64,000 nucleotides of DNA from Chitinophaga oryziterrae (GCF_009758125.1 NZ_WRXO01000003.1:248001-312000), one strand, 5' to 3'; shown: positions 35,854-45,160, numbered from the stretch's first letter. Made by a program: numbers and translations. The notes: generated by a model from the sequence alone, not told the origin.

Positions 35854-38784
35854 ATGCCTGAGGTTCGTTACATATATTTATGGTGGATATTGACTGCCTT
35901 CACAGTAAGCAATGCCTTTGGGCAGGGGCTGATGATCCACAACTATAATGTAAAGGACGGTCTGGCCAATGCTACAGTTTATGCTGCCGTGCAGGATAAA
36001 GAAGGCTTTATCTGGTTTGCAACACCTACCGGTGTTAGTAAATTCGATGGTAAACGCTTTCGCAATTATTCTAAAAAGGACGGTCTTACGGATAATGATG
36101 TAGTAAAGTTATATGCAGACACTAACGGAAGGGTATGGTTTTTCACGCTCAACGGTCTGTTCTCCTTTTATAAAAGTAACGTTATTCATACCGCTGCCAA
36201 TGATTCTACCCTGAAAGTAGATCTCCATGGTCAGTATATGCAATACATGTTTGAAGACCTGGTACATTTTCCCTGGTTCCTGAATACGGATAACCACGTT
36301 CTCAAGTATGACAATAAGGAATGGAAGTATCCACTGGGTGCAGCCATTACAGATCTTTTCTATTTCCTGAAAAATATTGATACAATTTTTAAACCCCTTC
36401 AGCCTTACTTTAATCTCAGCACCCTCAAAGACGCGAATAACCGCGATCAGAAGATAATACCTATAAATCCGTTCCCGATAAATGATCCTGCCTTTTATGC
36501 CCGCGTGCATAAAGAGCCTGTGGTCATCATAAAAAATACTTTGTACACTTATCATCGCACTGAGGCTGTTTGCTTTTTCAACGGGGCCGACTGGGGTATC
36601 CGGGATGAGATCAGCAATATTTGTCTGGATAATGATAACCTGTGGATAGGTACCCCCCGTGCCTTATATTACCTGAAGAATTTCTTTAAAGGAGAACGCA
36701 AACTCACAAAACTCCTGGATAATCATTATATCACTTCCCTGCTGAAAGACAGGGATGGTAATATCTGGATCACCACTTTCGGAGATGGTGTATATAATAT
36801 CCCTTACAAAGACTTTTATTTTAACTACCTCGATAATACCAACGGATTATACTCACACTCCATCTTCAGTATCTGTAAAGATGAGAAGAGCGGCATCCTG
36901 CTGGTAGGGCAAAACGGAGGTATGCTCAATACCATGGACAGCAACCTGGTAATACATCAGTTTAACCTGGATAGCACCAGTGGCCGGAACAGCATCCTTT
37001 CCATTTTACCTTATAAAGATAATGAGGTGCTGATAGGCGCCGATAACGGGTTGTTCGTTTTTAATACACTCACGCAAAAAGTGACCCTGCGGAAACCTGT
37101 AAAGACATTGAAAGATGTGGATATAGGTAACAACGGTAAGATCCGGATCGTATCAAAAGACCAGGTGATCACAGATGAGTATTCGACCAGAATACCGGAC
37201 GTACTCCTCACTTCCATCGTTAGTATCAACGATACGGCTTATTATGTGGGCTCCAATGCCGGACTGCTTTACGGTACCGACAGTACCCGGCAGATGGTGA
37301 TACCAGGAACAGATGTAGCCCTGCATCAGAGCATCAAAGACCTGAAATGGATCAATGGTGACCTGTGGATAGGGACCAGCGATCAGGGCCTCTACGTAGT
37401 GAAGGATAACCAGGTGATCAAACACCTCAGCACGGCAGATTCCCTGGTGAGTGATATCTGTCAGCAACTGTATTATGATGGAGCAGACCGCTTATACGTT
37501 TCTACTAACAAGGGAGTATCTGTTATAGATGTAAATACGAAAAAGAGGATCCGCAACATCACATCCAATGACGGATTGATGAGTGATGATACCAGGGGGG
37601 TATATTATCAGCGGGGAATTTTATATATCGCTACCTCTAACGGGCTAAGCTATTTCAGCGACAGTAATATGCCGGTAGATACAGTGCCACCGGTGATCTA
37701 CCTGAGTAATGTGAAATATGGTGACAGCTCCTTCCTTCCCAATAAGAATTACTTTGTACACCTGTACCAGCGAAAAGCTTCTTTTGAGGTGGAATTTGGG
37801 GCCATTGCCTACGACTTGCCCGAGCTGGTGCAGTACCAGTATAACTTTTCCAGTGATACTGCCAGCGGATGGGTAACCACCATGTCTAACATTGTACCTT
37901 TTCCCGATTTGCAGCCGGATACATATCAACTTCAGATCAGGGCAAGGAAATATAAAAGCGACTGGAGCAAGCCAATCATCATTACGGTAACGATACTACC
38001 ACGCTGGTACCAGGAATGGTGGGCCAGAGGTATCCTGATCTTATTCTCATTATTACTGGTGTTCTTCATTCTCCGGTATATAGTAAGGCGTATCAAACAG
38101 GGAGAGAAGCGTAAAACGGAGTACAACCGCCGTATTGCAGAACTGGAAGCAAAAGCATTGACAAACCAGATGAACCCTCACTTTATCTTTAACTCTCTTA
38201 ACTCAGTGCAACACCTGATTATGGAGAAAGAAGAGAAACAGGCGCTCAACTTCCTGGCAGATTTTGCTACGTTGATGCGGCAGATGTTGAACAATTCAAG
38301 GAAGTCTTACATCTCACTGGAAGAGGAAATCGCTTTCCTGACCAGGTATATTGAGTTGGAAAAGATCCGTTTTTCAAATGTTTTCGTTTATCATTTTACA
38401 CTTGAAGATGCATTAAAAGATTATACCATCTATATTCCGCCAATGATCATACAACCAATTGTAGAGAATGCAATCAAACACGGGCTTGCACCTAAAAACG
38501 GGGAAGGCAGGCTGGAAGTGAAGCTGGGTCTAAGGAATGACATGTTGTACTGTTCGGTAGACGATGATGGAATAGGTTGGGAGCGTGCTAATAATATCAA
38601 AAGCAGCAGGTTGATCAAGCATGAATCTACTGCTTTGAGCGTGATCCGTGAAAGGTTGCAGATTATAAAATCTTTTAATGGAAATATTGGAAAGTTGGAA
38701 ATTATTGATAAATTTAAGTTCGGTTTCGGCAATAAGGAGGGTACTCTGGTTGAAATTCTGATTCCCATTGTTAAGATGTTATGA
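35854..38784 (+). CDS. Propeller sensor histidine kinase, LytS-like
   Basis: This 976-residue membrane sensor has a signal peptide (about 1-24, ending AFGQ). A periplasmic Reg_prop propeller (about 25-640) has repeats such as FIWFATPTGVSKFDGKRF and NLWIGTPRALYYL. A Y_Y_Y domain (about 650-715) and one membrane helix (about 720-745) come next. The cytoplasmic His_kinase domain of the LytS type has phospho-acceptor His776 in NQMNPHFIFNSLNSVQHL, and a HATPase domain closes the protein. Its stop overlaps the LytTR regulator start by four bases (ATGA), so the two are one translationally coupled two-component system. The signal sensed is unknown. Confidence 0.95.
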   Translation: MPEVRYIYLWWILTAFTVSNAFGQGLMIHNYNVKDGLANATVYAAVQDKEGFIWFATPTGVSKFDGKRFRNYSKKDGLTDNDVVKLYADTNGRVWFFTLNGLFSFYKSNVIHTAANDSTLKVDLHGQYMQYMFEDLVHFPWFLNTDNHVLKYDNKEWKYPLGAAITDLFYFLKNIDTIFKPLQPYFNLSTLKDANNRDQKIIPINPFPINDPAFYARVHKEPVVIIKNTLYTYHRTEAVCFFNGADWGIRDEISNICLDNDNLWIGTPRALYYLKNFFKGERKLTKLLDNHYITSLLKDRDGNIWITTFGDGVYNIPYKDFYFNYLDNTNGLYSHSIFSICKDEKSGILLVGQNGGMLNTMDSNLVIHQFNLDSTSGRNSILSILPYKDNEVLIGADNGLFVFNTLTQKVTLRKPVKTLKDVDIGNNGKIRIVSKDQVITDEYSTRIPDVLLTSIVSINDTAYYVGSNAGLLYGTDSTRQMVIPGTDVALHQSIKDLKWINGDLWIGTSDQGLYVVKDNQVIKHLSTADSLVSDICQQLYYDGADRLYVSTNKGVSVIDVNTKKRIRNITSNDGLMSDDTRGVYYQRGILYIATSNGLSYFSDSNMPVDTVPPVIYLSNVKYGDSSFLPNKNYFVHLYQRKASFEVEFGAIAYDLPELVQYQYNFSSDTASGWVTTMSNIVPFPDLQPDTYQLQIRARKYKSDWSKPIIITVTILPRWYQEWWARGILILFSLLLVFFILRYIVRRIKQGEKRKTEYNRRIAELEAKALTNQMNPHFIFNSLNSVQHLIMEKEEKQALNFLADFATLMRQMLNNSRKSYISLEEEIAFLTRYIELEKIRFSNVFVYHFTLEDALKDYTIYIPPMIIQPIVENAIKHGLAPKNGEGRLEVKLGLRNDMLYCSVDDDGIGWERANNIKSSRLIKHESTALSVIRERLQIIKSFNGNIGKLEIIDKFKFGFGNKEGTLVEILIPIVKML

Positions 38785-39542
38785 GTAATATAAAAGCTGC
38801 GATCGTAGATGATGAAGTTCGCAACATCCACATTTTGCGAAATATTCTTGAGAATTACTGTAAGGATGTTACAGTAGCAGGGGAAGCACAGAACATACAT
38901 GACGCGGCGGAAATGCTGAAGAATACCCAGATAGACGTACTGTTCCTGGATATTGAAATGCCGCCACATAATGGATTCCAGTTATTGGAGATGTTCCCTG
39001 TGTTGAACTTCGAAGTTATTTTCATTACTGCGTTTCAGGAATACGCGTTACAGGCAATTAAATTTGCCGCACTGGACTACCTGCTCAAACCTATCAAGGT
39101 TAGTGAGGTGGAGGATGCGTTAGAGAAAGTGAAAAAGAGCAAGAAGGGCAGACTCAACGAACTGGCTTCTATTCTGAAGGACTATGTAAAGAATAATGAC
39201 AATGCTTTTTCCAAGATAGTAATACCTGTAAATGACGGTTATAACGTAATTGATCTGAAAGATATCATTTACTGTGAGGCATTTGACAGTTATACCAAAA
39301 TACAACTGATCAGTAATGTATCACATCTTATTTCCAAATCTCTGAAAGAATATGAAGAGATGTTGTCTGATAAAGGTTTTTACCGGGTACACAAATCATT
39401 CCTCATCAATATCCACCATATCGTTAAGATCATAAAAGGATTAGGTACGGCAGTGGTGATGAGTGACCAGAAGAATATCCCGATCTCTTCCAGGAAAAAA
39501 GATGAATTCTTTGCACAGTTAAAAGGTGTGATCAACTTATAA
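38781..39542 (+). CDS. LytTR response regulator
   Basis: This 253-residue regulator pairs with the kinase just upstream. The receiver domain (about 4-120) has the phospho-acceptor Asp57 in VLFLDIEMPPHNG and the Lys of LKPIKVSE. The LytTR DNA-binding domain (about 150-250) has the typical YCEAFDSYTKIQL and FYRVHKSFLINIHHI. LytTR proteins bind direct repeats near target promoters; none of the nearby genes is an obvious target. It ends in a strong hairpin. Confidence 0.95.
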   Translation: MSNIKAAIVDDEVRNIHILRNILENYCKDVTVAGEAQNIHDAAEMLKNTQIDVLFLDIEMPPHNGFQLLEMFPVLNFEVIFITAFQEYALQAIKFAALDYLLKPIKVSEVEDALEKVKKSKKGRLNELASILKDYVKNNDNAFSKIVIPVNDGYNVIDLKDIIYCEAFDSYTKIQLISNVSHLISKSLKEYEEMLSDKGFYRVHKSFLINIHHIVKIIKGLGTAVVMSDQKNIPISSRKKDEFFAQLKGVINL

Positions 39543-39580
39543 AAGAAAAGGCCCGGCAAATTTGCCGGGCCTTTCTTTTA
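39541..39580. terminator. Bidirectional terminator
   Basis: A near-perfect stem of about 19 bp centred on AAATTT (core GGCCCGGCAAATTTGCCGGGCC) lies between the convergent LytTR and htrA genes, with A and T tracts outside. Confidence 0.93.
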
Positions 39581-39594
39581 TATAGGATACGTTG

Positions 39595-41133
39595 TCAGAA
39601 GGTTTCACCATTCGCAAGATCTATATTGTAGTAATACACCCCATTCATTTCGGGATATACGCCTTCCAGTTGTACTTTCTTTTGTTTGGCCAGCACCCGT
39701 TTCAGATCGTCTAATGAAGCAACGGCTTCTCCGCCTGCTTTAAGGATGATGAAGGAACGTTTCATGTTGGTTTGCTTCTTCAGGATACCACTGCTGATGT
39801 TATCCACGTACACACCGCCACGGATGCCGAGTTTGGCTGCGTCGGTTTTATCCAGTGCTACCATGTCCGCACCCAGTGCATCCAGTACGGTGCTTTTCAC
39901 GATCTCTGTATTACCGTCTGCATTTTTCAATACAGTGTTGGCAGTATACTCTTTATCGTTGCGCAGGTAACTGATGCTGATCTTATCACCTGGTTTGTAA
40001 CGGGCGATCTGTTCTGTCATCTGCGGGATGGAAGTCGTAACGATACCATTGATACCGGTGATAACGTCCCCTTTACGGATACCTGCGGCAGAAGCTGCAC
40101 CTGTTTCAGTAACACCTGTTACCACCACACCATTGATATCTCTTCTGATACCTGCATCTGCCCATTTTTCTTCAGGAATAGAACTGGGGTCCTGATAGAG
40201 GATACCGAGGTAAGCTCTCTGTACATTACCGTACTTCATCAGGTCATTCACTACTTTCTTCACCAGGTTCACTGGTATAGCGTAGGAATAGCCGGCATAA
40301 GCCCCGGTAGGAGAAGCGATGGCAGAGTTGATACCTACCAGTTCACCGGCAGTATTGATCAATGCACCACCACTGTTACCCTGGTTCACTGCAGCATCGG
40401 TTTGGATGAAAGACTCGATAGCGTTTCTTCTTACCTGCTTATTGATACCGATGGTACGTGCCTTTGCACTCACGATACCTGCTGTAACGGTCGTTTCCAG
40501 GTTTAAAGGGTAACCTACGGCCAGTACCCATTGCCCGATTTCCACGTCGTCTGAATTACCATATAACAGGTAAGGCAGATTTTTTGCGTCTATTTTTATC
40601 ACGGCGAGGTCGGTGTTTGGGTCTGTACCTACTACCTTCGCTTTGTAAGTTTTATAGTTGTTGAGCGTAACAGCTATTTCGTCAGCATCATCTACTACGT
40701 GATTATTAGTGATGATGTACCCGTCGTCTGAGATCAATACACCTGAACCGGAAGCCATTTGTCCGGGAACGTAGTATTTACGTCCGCCGCCTTCACCCTG
40801 GAATTCATCTCCGAAGAAGTCGTCCCCGAAGAGGTCCTGTAGGACAGAACGTCTTTTCTGCAGGTTGTTACTTACTTCTCTTGGGTTAATCTTTGTTTTG
40901 ATGTGAACTACACCCGGTGTAGCAATTTTAGCTGCCTGCGTAAAGTCGGTAGGCGGAGTGGCATTTTTCACTTCTGCTCCGGGCATGTAGCTTGCATAGT
41001 TAACGGGGATGTTGTTAGAACCGTTCTGGTAAGGACCAGCCAGCCTGGGTTGATATTTGTTGTACACAAACATGCTGGCAAGTGCAGTTGCCCCGCTGAT
41101 TAGAACAGTTGCCGCGATTTGCCTGAATTTCAT
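39595..41133 (-). CDS. htrA: Periplasmic serine protease/chaperone, HtrA/DegQ family
   Basis: This 512-residue protein has an N-terminal membrane or signal segment (about 5-25), a trypsin-like domain and two PDZ domains. The triad is His145 (TNNHVVDDADE), Asp175 (DPNTDLAVI) and Ser254 (NQGNSGGAL). PDZ1 begins near NGVVVTGVTETGAASAAGIRKGDV, and a more divergent PDZ2 closes the protein. The Gly-rich acid loop (FFGDEFQGEGGGRK) before the protease core is like the LA loop. It degrades or refolds damaged envelope proteins. An exact -7 box on the minus strand at 41200-41207, and the repeats further upstream, may drive stress control. Confidence 0.95.
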   Translation of the reverse strand: MKFRQIAATVLISGATALASMFVYNKYQPRLAGPYQNGSNNIPVNYASYMPGAEVKNATPPTDFTQAAKIATPGVVHIKTKINPREVSNNLQKRRSVLQDLFGDDFFGDEFQGEGGGRKYYVPGQMASGSGVLISDDGYIITNNHVVDDADEIAVTLNNYKTYKAKVVGTDPNTDLAVIKIDAKNLPYLLYGNSDDVEIGQWVLAVGYPLNLETTVTAGIVSAKARTIGINKQVRRNAIESFIQTDAAVNQGNSGGALINTAGELVGINSAIASPTGAYAGYSYAIPVNLVKKVVNDLMKYGNVQRAYLGILYQDPSSIPEEKWADAGIRRDINGVVVTGVTETGAASAAGIRKGDVITGINGIVTTSIPQMTEQIARYKPGDKISISYLRNDKEYTANTVLKNADGNTEIVKSTVLDALGADMVALDKTDAAKLGIRGGVYVDNISSGILKKQTNMKRSFIILKAGGEAVASLDDLKRVLAKQKKVQLEGVYPEMNGVYYYNIDLANGETF

Positions 41134-41199
41134 ACTTTTTGTTGTTTAAGTGATTTGTTTGAATGTATAAGGAATATATCAATTTACATGCCTCTGATA

Positions 41200-41207
41200 C
41201 AAATTTA
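41200..41207 (-). promoter_or_regulatory. Possible -7 promoter box for htrA
   Basis: On the minus strand the bases read TAAATTTG, an exact TAnnTTTG match, about 67 bases before the htrA start. It follows directly on the hairpin at 41209-41240. Confidence 0.4.
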
Positions 41208-41208
41208 A

Positions 41209-41240
41209 GGGTACGGGAGAATCGTTTGATTCCCGTACCC
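41209..41240 (-). terminator. Hairpin between acyl-CoA reductase and htrA genes
   Basis: A 10-bp stem (GGGTACGGGA / TCCCGTACCC, 41209-41218 with 41231-41240) lies 108 bases past the acyl-CoA reductase stop on the minus strand, and A/T-rich bases follow. It may end that transcript while abutting the htrA -7 box. Confidence 0.6.
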
Positions 41241-41286
41241 TTTACTTTAACACATTTTTATATGAAAAGTTAATACCATCTTAAGG

Positions 41287-41319
41287 GGCAGGCTGTCAGT
41301 ATATCATGGCAGCTGTCAG
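41287..41319. repeat. Paired direct repeat GGCAG(G)CTGTCAG
   Basis: Two copies (41287-41299 and 41308-41319) differ by a single G. Their starts are 21 bases apart, about two helical turns, as expected for a protein binding one face of DNA. They lie about 150-190 bases before the htrA start. Confidence 0.5.
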
Positions 41320-41347
41320 AATAACGCGAAAAACAGACAAATTGGTA

Positions 41348-42346
41348 TTACAGTCCTGTTAAGAACTGCATGGTGTCTATTCCGTCCGCATAATCAGACA
41401 GGCCGGGTTGCTGGGCGGTACCGAATGGGGTGAAGCCATGGCCTACTAAACATTGGAGGTCCTCATGGTCTTTCAGTTCGGCCGCCTGGGTGGCGAAATC
41501 TGTATAATAGCCGTAATTCAACACGCTGATAGGCGAGAACAGGGAAGGTGCTTCATGCAGTAACAGGCTTTCGTTGCTCATATACGGACTGCTGTTCAGC
41601 AGGAGTAACGCCAGGTTATAATCATAGTTGTTCTTGAACTTGTGGAAGTCTGCCAGGTAATCGTATTTACGGAATGCCTGTAGCAGGGCTTCAAAATTGT
41701 AGCCTTCCGGAACGAATATTTTGGTCACGTTGCGGCAGCCGAGTCCGAAGTACAGCATGGCATCATCTGCCAGGGCACTGAGTTCTTCCGCGGTTTCGGT
41801 ACCATCCAGGATGGCAACGGAAGTGCGGTTACGGCGGATAATGTTCGGATACTGGGCAAAATAGTAGTGGAAGTACCGGGCAGAGTTATTGCTGCCGGTA
41901 GCAATGTAGGCATCGCAGTTCTTCAGCATGTCCATCACCACGGTCTGTTCTGCAAATTCCGGGTACCAGCTGCTCATCTTGTTGAGGATATGCTGCATGA
42001 GTACTACGTCTTTGGAGGACAACTTGATGCGTACCTGATGCCCGCTAAGGAATCCGCACAACCAGTCGTGAAAACATACCAGTGGAATATTGCCAGCCGC
42101 CACTATGCCCACTATCCGGGGGCGTTGCTCCCCCGTTTTAATGGGGTACGCCGCCAGCCAGGCGGTTAATTGTGCCTCATCCAGGTAATAACGGCAAATA
42201 TTTTGTATAGATAGATCGATGAACTCGGGGGTAAACCATCCGTTTGCCTGGGACGCCATCACCTTAGCGGCCTCAAGCTCAGGATCATTGCCTGCCAGGT
42301 ACTGGCCCAAACGGACCAATGCTGTTACTTTTTCTTTACTACTCAT
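41348..42346 (-). CDS. Acyl-CoA reductase, LuxC-like
   Basis: This 332-residue protein is of the acyl-CoA reductase (LuxC) family, which belongs to the aldehyde dehydrogenase superfamily. Landmarks are IVGIVAAGNIPLVCFHDWL, the nucleotide-binding IATGSNNSARYF and the active-site segment MLYFGLGCRNVTKIFV with Cys204. It is expected to reduce an acyl thioester to an aldehyde with NAD(P)H. It is divergent from a ferredoxin gene; this pairing recurs in Bacteroidota to my knowledge, but substrate and pathway are not established. The two genes appear to share overlapping promoter elements. Confidence 0.9.
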   Translation of the reverse strand: MSSKEKVTALVRLGQYLAGNDPELEAAKVMASQANGWFTPEFIDLSIQNICRYYLDEAQLTAWLAAYPIKTGEQRPRIVGIVAAGNIPLVCFHDWLCGFLSGHQVRIKLSSKDVVLMQHILNKMSSWYPEFAEQTVVMDMLKNCDAYIATGSNNSARYFHYYFAQYPNIIRRNRTSVAILDGTETAEELSALADDAMLYFGLGCRNVTKIFVPEGYNFEALLQAFRKYDYLADFHKFKNNYDYNLALLLLNSSPYMSNESLLLHEAPSLFSPISVLNYGYYTDFATQAAELKDHEDLQCLVGHGFTPFGTAQQPGLSDYADGIDTMQFLTGL

Positions 42347-42378
42347 GAAAATGTATAAATAATTAGCTTTTTAAATTC

Positions 42379-42398
42379 TATTTTTGCTCACAAAATTA
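42379..42398. promoter_or_regulatory. Head-on overlapping -7 boxes, acyl-CoA reductase and ferredoxin
   Basis: On the plus strand TATTTTTG at 42379-42386 fits TAnnTTTG and points to the ferredoxin gene. On the minus strand TAATTTTG, at plus-strand 42391-42398, fits it too and points to the acyl-CoA reductase gene. Only four bases separate the boxes, and each implied start site lies next to the other box, so two polymerases could not be bound together. Confidence 0.5.
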
Positions 42399-42430
42399 AT
42401 GGCTTACTACTTAAACAAAAAGTTTATAAC

Positions 42431-42778
42431 ATGGCAATTAAGATAACAGACGAATGTATTAACTGTGGAGCATGTGAACCCGAGTGCCCAAACAATGCTA
42501 TTTATGAAGGTGGTGTAGAGTGGGCAATGTCCGATGGGACCACGCTCAAAGGGACTTATGTGATGATGGATGGTTCCACCATCGAAGCCGATAAACGTAA
42601 TGCACCTGTCAGCGTAGACAATTATTATATTGTTCCAAATAAGTGTACAGAGTGCCAGGGTTTCCATGAAGAACCACAATGTGCAGCTGTTTGTCCGGTA
42701 GATTGCTGTGTTCCTGACGAAATGTATCAGGAAACTGTGGACGAATTACTGGCGAAAAAAGAGAAGTTACACATTTAA
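42431..42778 (+). CDS. 4Fe-4S dicluster ferredoxin
   Basis: This 115-residue protein has the two-cluster bacterial ferredoxin layout. The first cluster motif is [12 protein letters not shown]. The second is [21 protein letters not shown], with the long insertion between the second and third Cys that is seen in Alvin/Thauera-type and many Bacteroidota ferredoxins. A 38-residue insert between the motifs ([16 protein letters not shown]) is also typical of that group. It carries electrons at low potential in the cytoplasm. Its divergent neighbour is acyl-CoA reductase, so a redox link is plausible but not shown. Confidence 0.95.
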   Translation: MAIKITDECINCGACEPECPNNAIYEGGVEWAMSDGTTLKGTYVMMDGSTIEADKRNAPVSVDNYYIVPNKCTECQGFHEEPQCAAVCPVDCCVPDEMYQETVDELLAKKEKLHI

Positions 42779-42903
42779 TACAGGAAGCAAAGGAATTGAA
42801 AGGGAGAAGTGGTTAGTCCGCTTCTCCCTTTTCTATAGAAAGCAAAAAAAGTGGACATACCCCATTTTTCTATTAACTTTAGCCGCTTATTATTAAAGAA
42901 CAT

Positions 42904-43896
42904 ATGAAAAAGAACATAGCCCTCGTAGCTGGCGGGTACTCCGGAGAATATGTAATATCCGTGAAGAGTGCGGCCGTAATAGAGACTCATCTTGATAGCA
43001 ATATCTATAATGTATATAAAATAGTGATCACCAGGGATAGCTGGACTTACACCACTTCCGGGGGACAGGCAATTGCGGTAGACAAGAACGATTTTTCTTT
43101 GACAATAGAGGGTAAGAAGGTCACATTTGATGCGGTATTCATTGGTATTCATGGTACTCCGGGAGAAGATGGCCGTTTACAGGGCTATTTTGAAATGCTG
43201 GGCATTCCGTTTACCAGCTGCGGTATGGTCACTTCTGCACTTACCTTTAATAAGGGCTTCTGTAATAAGGTAGTGGCGGCGCTCAACGTTGTAAATGTTT
43301 CAAAATCAGTACATATATTCAGGGACCAGCCTTATGATACCAAAGCTATCCTGCAGGAACTGAAGTTGCCCGTGTTTGTAAAACCGGCAGAAGGGGGTAG
43401 CAGCATTGGTATGTCTAAGGTGAATACGGCCGGGGAATTACCTGCAGCCATCGATAAAGCATTTAAAGAAGATGTACAGATACTGATAGAAGAGTTTGTG
43501 AAGGGGAGGGAGATTACCTGCGGATTGTACCGTTCTGAAGGTAAATTCACGGTATTACCTTTAACAGAGATCATCAGCAGTAAGGAATTCTTTGATTATG
43601 AGGCAAAATACACGCCTGGTATGTCTAAAGAAGTAACGCCTGCTGAGGCGCCGGAAGAAGTGGCAGCACTGATCCGGCAAACAGCACAGGAGCTGTATAA
43701 CCGTTTAAACTGCCAGGGAATCGTGCGGATGGACTTCATCTGGGAGGAAGCAGGTAAGCGTCTGTTCTTCCTGGAAGCGAATACAATGCCCGGTCAGTCA
43801 GAGAACAGTATTGTTCCTCAGATGGTTAGGGCGGCCGGTAAAACTTTACAGGAGTTTTACGGCACATTAATTGAAGACTGCCTGAAAAGGTTTTAA
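42904..43896 (+). CDS. ddl: D-alanine--D-alanine ligase
   Basis: This 330-residue ATP-grasp enzyme makes the D-Ala-D-Ala dipeptide for peptidoglycan. The N-terminal domain starts ALVAGGYSGEYVISVKSA, a slightly altered form of the usual G-G-x-S-x-E-x-x-V-S motif. Later come IGIHGTPGEDGRLQGYFEMLGIPFT, the ATP-binding FVKPAEGGSSIGMSKV and the metal-binding end FLEANTMPGQSENSIVPQM. All are where expected. It is followed 26 bases later by a PASTA protein, another likely cell-wall gene, and then a rhodanese. Confidence 0.95.
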   Translation: MKKNIALVAGGYSGEYVISVKSAAVIETHLDSNIYNVYKIVITRDSWTYTTSGGQAIAVDKNDFSLTIEGKKVTFDAVFIGIHGTPGEDGRLQGYFEMLGIPFTSCGMVTSALTFNKGFCNKVVAALNVVNVSKSVHIFRDQPYDTKAILQELKLPVFVKPAEGGSSIGMSKVNTAGELPAAIDKAFKEDVQILIEEFVKGREITCGLYRSEGKFTVLPLTEIISSKEFFDYEAKYTPGMSKEVTPAEAPEEVAALIRQTAQELYNRLNCQGIVRMDFIWEEAGKRLFFLEANTMPGQSENSIVPQMVRAAGKTLQEFYGTLIEDCLKRF

Positions 43897-43922
43897 GTTT
43901 GACATCAACTCATATTCAATAA

Positions 43923-44783
43923 ATGCCTGCTTTAGATCAATTAAAAGTTAAAACAAAGTCTGTGTTGAAATCAATAACAAAACGCTCCTTTGGCTTTAAT
44001 CTCGCTGTAGCGGTGGGATCAATCCTCCTGTTGGGGCTGTTGTTCTTCCTGTCGCTGGGGATCATCACCAAACATGGGGATACGCTGACAGTGCCTGATG
44101 TATATAAGAAAAATGTACAGGAAGCTACTATGCTACTCGAAAAAGCAGGATTTAATGTGGATGTGAGAGATTCTATTTATATAGATAGTATTCCTGCGCT
44201 GGCAGTTTGGGAACAAACGCCGGAAAAAGGGGCTACTGTAAAAGTTGGCCGTACGATTTACCTGACTATCAACAAAGTAGTTCCTCCGATGGTAGCCATG
44301 CCGGACCTGGAAGGGTTTACCTTCCGTAGTGCTGAAATGATGCTGCATGCGCTGAGACTGAATGTGGGAGATACTATCTACAAACCGGATTTCGCTACCA
44401 ATACTGTATTACAGCAGTTGCTGAACGGCAAACCGCTGAAGGCTGGTAAGATGATTCCGGAAGGAAGCAATATTACCCTTGTACTGAGCAGTGGTACCGG
44501 TAATACAGAGAACCCTGCTCCGGACCTGGTAGGACTTTCCTTCCTGGAAGCCAAGGAAACATTGAGCGCAAGCAACCTTTCAGTAGGAATTGTGTTAGTA
44601 GATCCGAACGTTACTGATACCGCGAATGCGTACGTGGTCAAACAGGACCCTATGCACAGGAACAACCTGAACGAATTGAACATGGTAAGGGCAGGAGAGT
44701 CCATAGACCTTTGGTTGTCTGCCACCAAACCAGTAAAAGATGCCGGGGTAGCACCTCCACCAAAGGATAGTACACCGGAATAA
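43923..44783 (+). CDS. Membrane-anchored PASTA-domain protein
   Basis: This 286-residue protein has a short cytoplasmic N-terminus, one membrane helix (about 27-48, AVAVGSILLLGLLFFLSLG) and then three PASTA repeats outside (about 55-120, 125-195 and 200-270). Each has the form VPDVYKKNVQEATMLLEKAGF / VWEQTPEKGATVKVG. PASTA domains bind peptidoglycan fragments or beta-lactams in kinases and penicillin-binding proteins. Here no kinase or transpeptidase domain is attached, so this is a stand-alone sensor or scaffold. Placement after ddl supports a cell-wall role. Confidence 0.9.
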   Translation: MPALDQLKVKTKSVLKSITKRSFGFNLAVAVGSILLLGLLFFLSLGIITKHGDTLTVPDVYKKNVQEATMLLEKAGFNVDVRDSIYIDSIPALAVWEQTPEKGATVKVGRTIYLTINKVVPPMVAMPDLEGFTFRSAEMMLHALRLNVGDTIYKPDFATNTVLQQLLNGKPLKAGKMIPEGSNITLVLSSGTGNTENPAPDLVGLSFLEAKETLSASNLSVGIVLVDPNVTDTANAYVVKQDPMHRNNLNELNMVRAGESIDLWLSATKPVKDAGVAPPPKDSTPE

Positions 44784-44808
44784 TTATTTACATCTAAAAT
44801 TTAAAGTG

Positions 44809-45117
44809 ATGGAAAATATCACAGCAGAAGAACTGAAAAAACGTATTGATAGCGGTGAAGCACTGCATATTGTTGATGTGAGGGAACCTCATGAGCATGA
44901 GGAATTCAACATTGGTGGTACATTATTGCCATTGGGTGATATCCGCGCTATGCAGATAGACGAGATCGAAGACCTGAAAGAAGATGAGGTGATCGTTTAC
45001 TGCCGCAGCGGTGCCCGTAGCAGTCAGGCTGCCATGATCCTGGAAACAATGGGCTTTAGCAATGTTAAGAACTTAGCTGGTGGCATGTTAGGCTGGCAGG
45101 AGAAGTTCGGGAAATAA
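44809..45117 (+). CDS. Single-domain rhodanese-like protein
   Basis: From ATG 44809 the protein has 102 residues; a GTG one codon upstream is less likely. It is a single rhodanese domain with the opening IVDVREPHEHEEFNIGGTLLPLGD and the active-site loop YCRSGARSSQAA with Cys65. It is expected to carry a persulfide sulfur in the cytoplasm. It follows the PASTA gene by 25 bases on the same strand. The sulfur acceptor is unknown. Confidence 0.92.
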   Translation: MENITAEELKKRIDSGEALHIVDVREPHEHEEFNIGGTLLPLGDIRAMQIDEIEDLKEDEVIVYCRSGARSSQAAMILETMGFSNVKNLAGGMLGWQEKFGK

Positions 45118-45160
45118 GAATTTTGTTATTGGTTAAATACGTTGTATTTAACTATTATCC

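Noticed and set aside
39772..40506. Plus-strand open frame opposite the HtrA gene
   Set aside because: The minus strand carries an intact triad and two PDZ domains; the opposite frame is Cys- and His-rich nonsense without family likeness.
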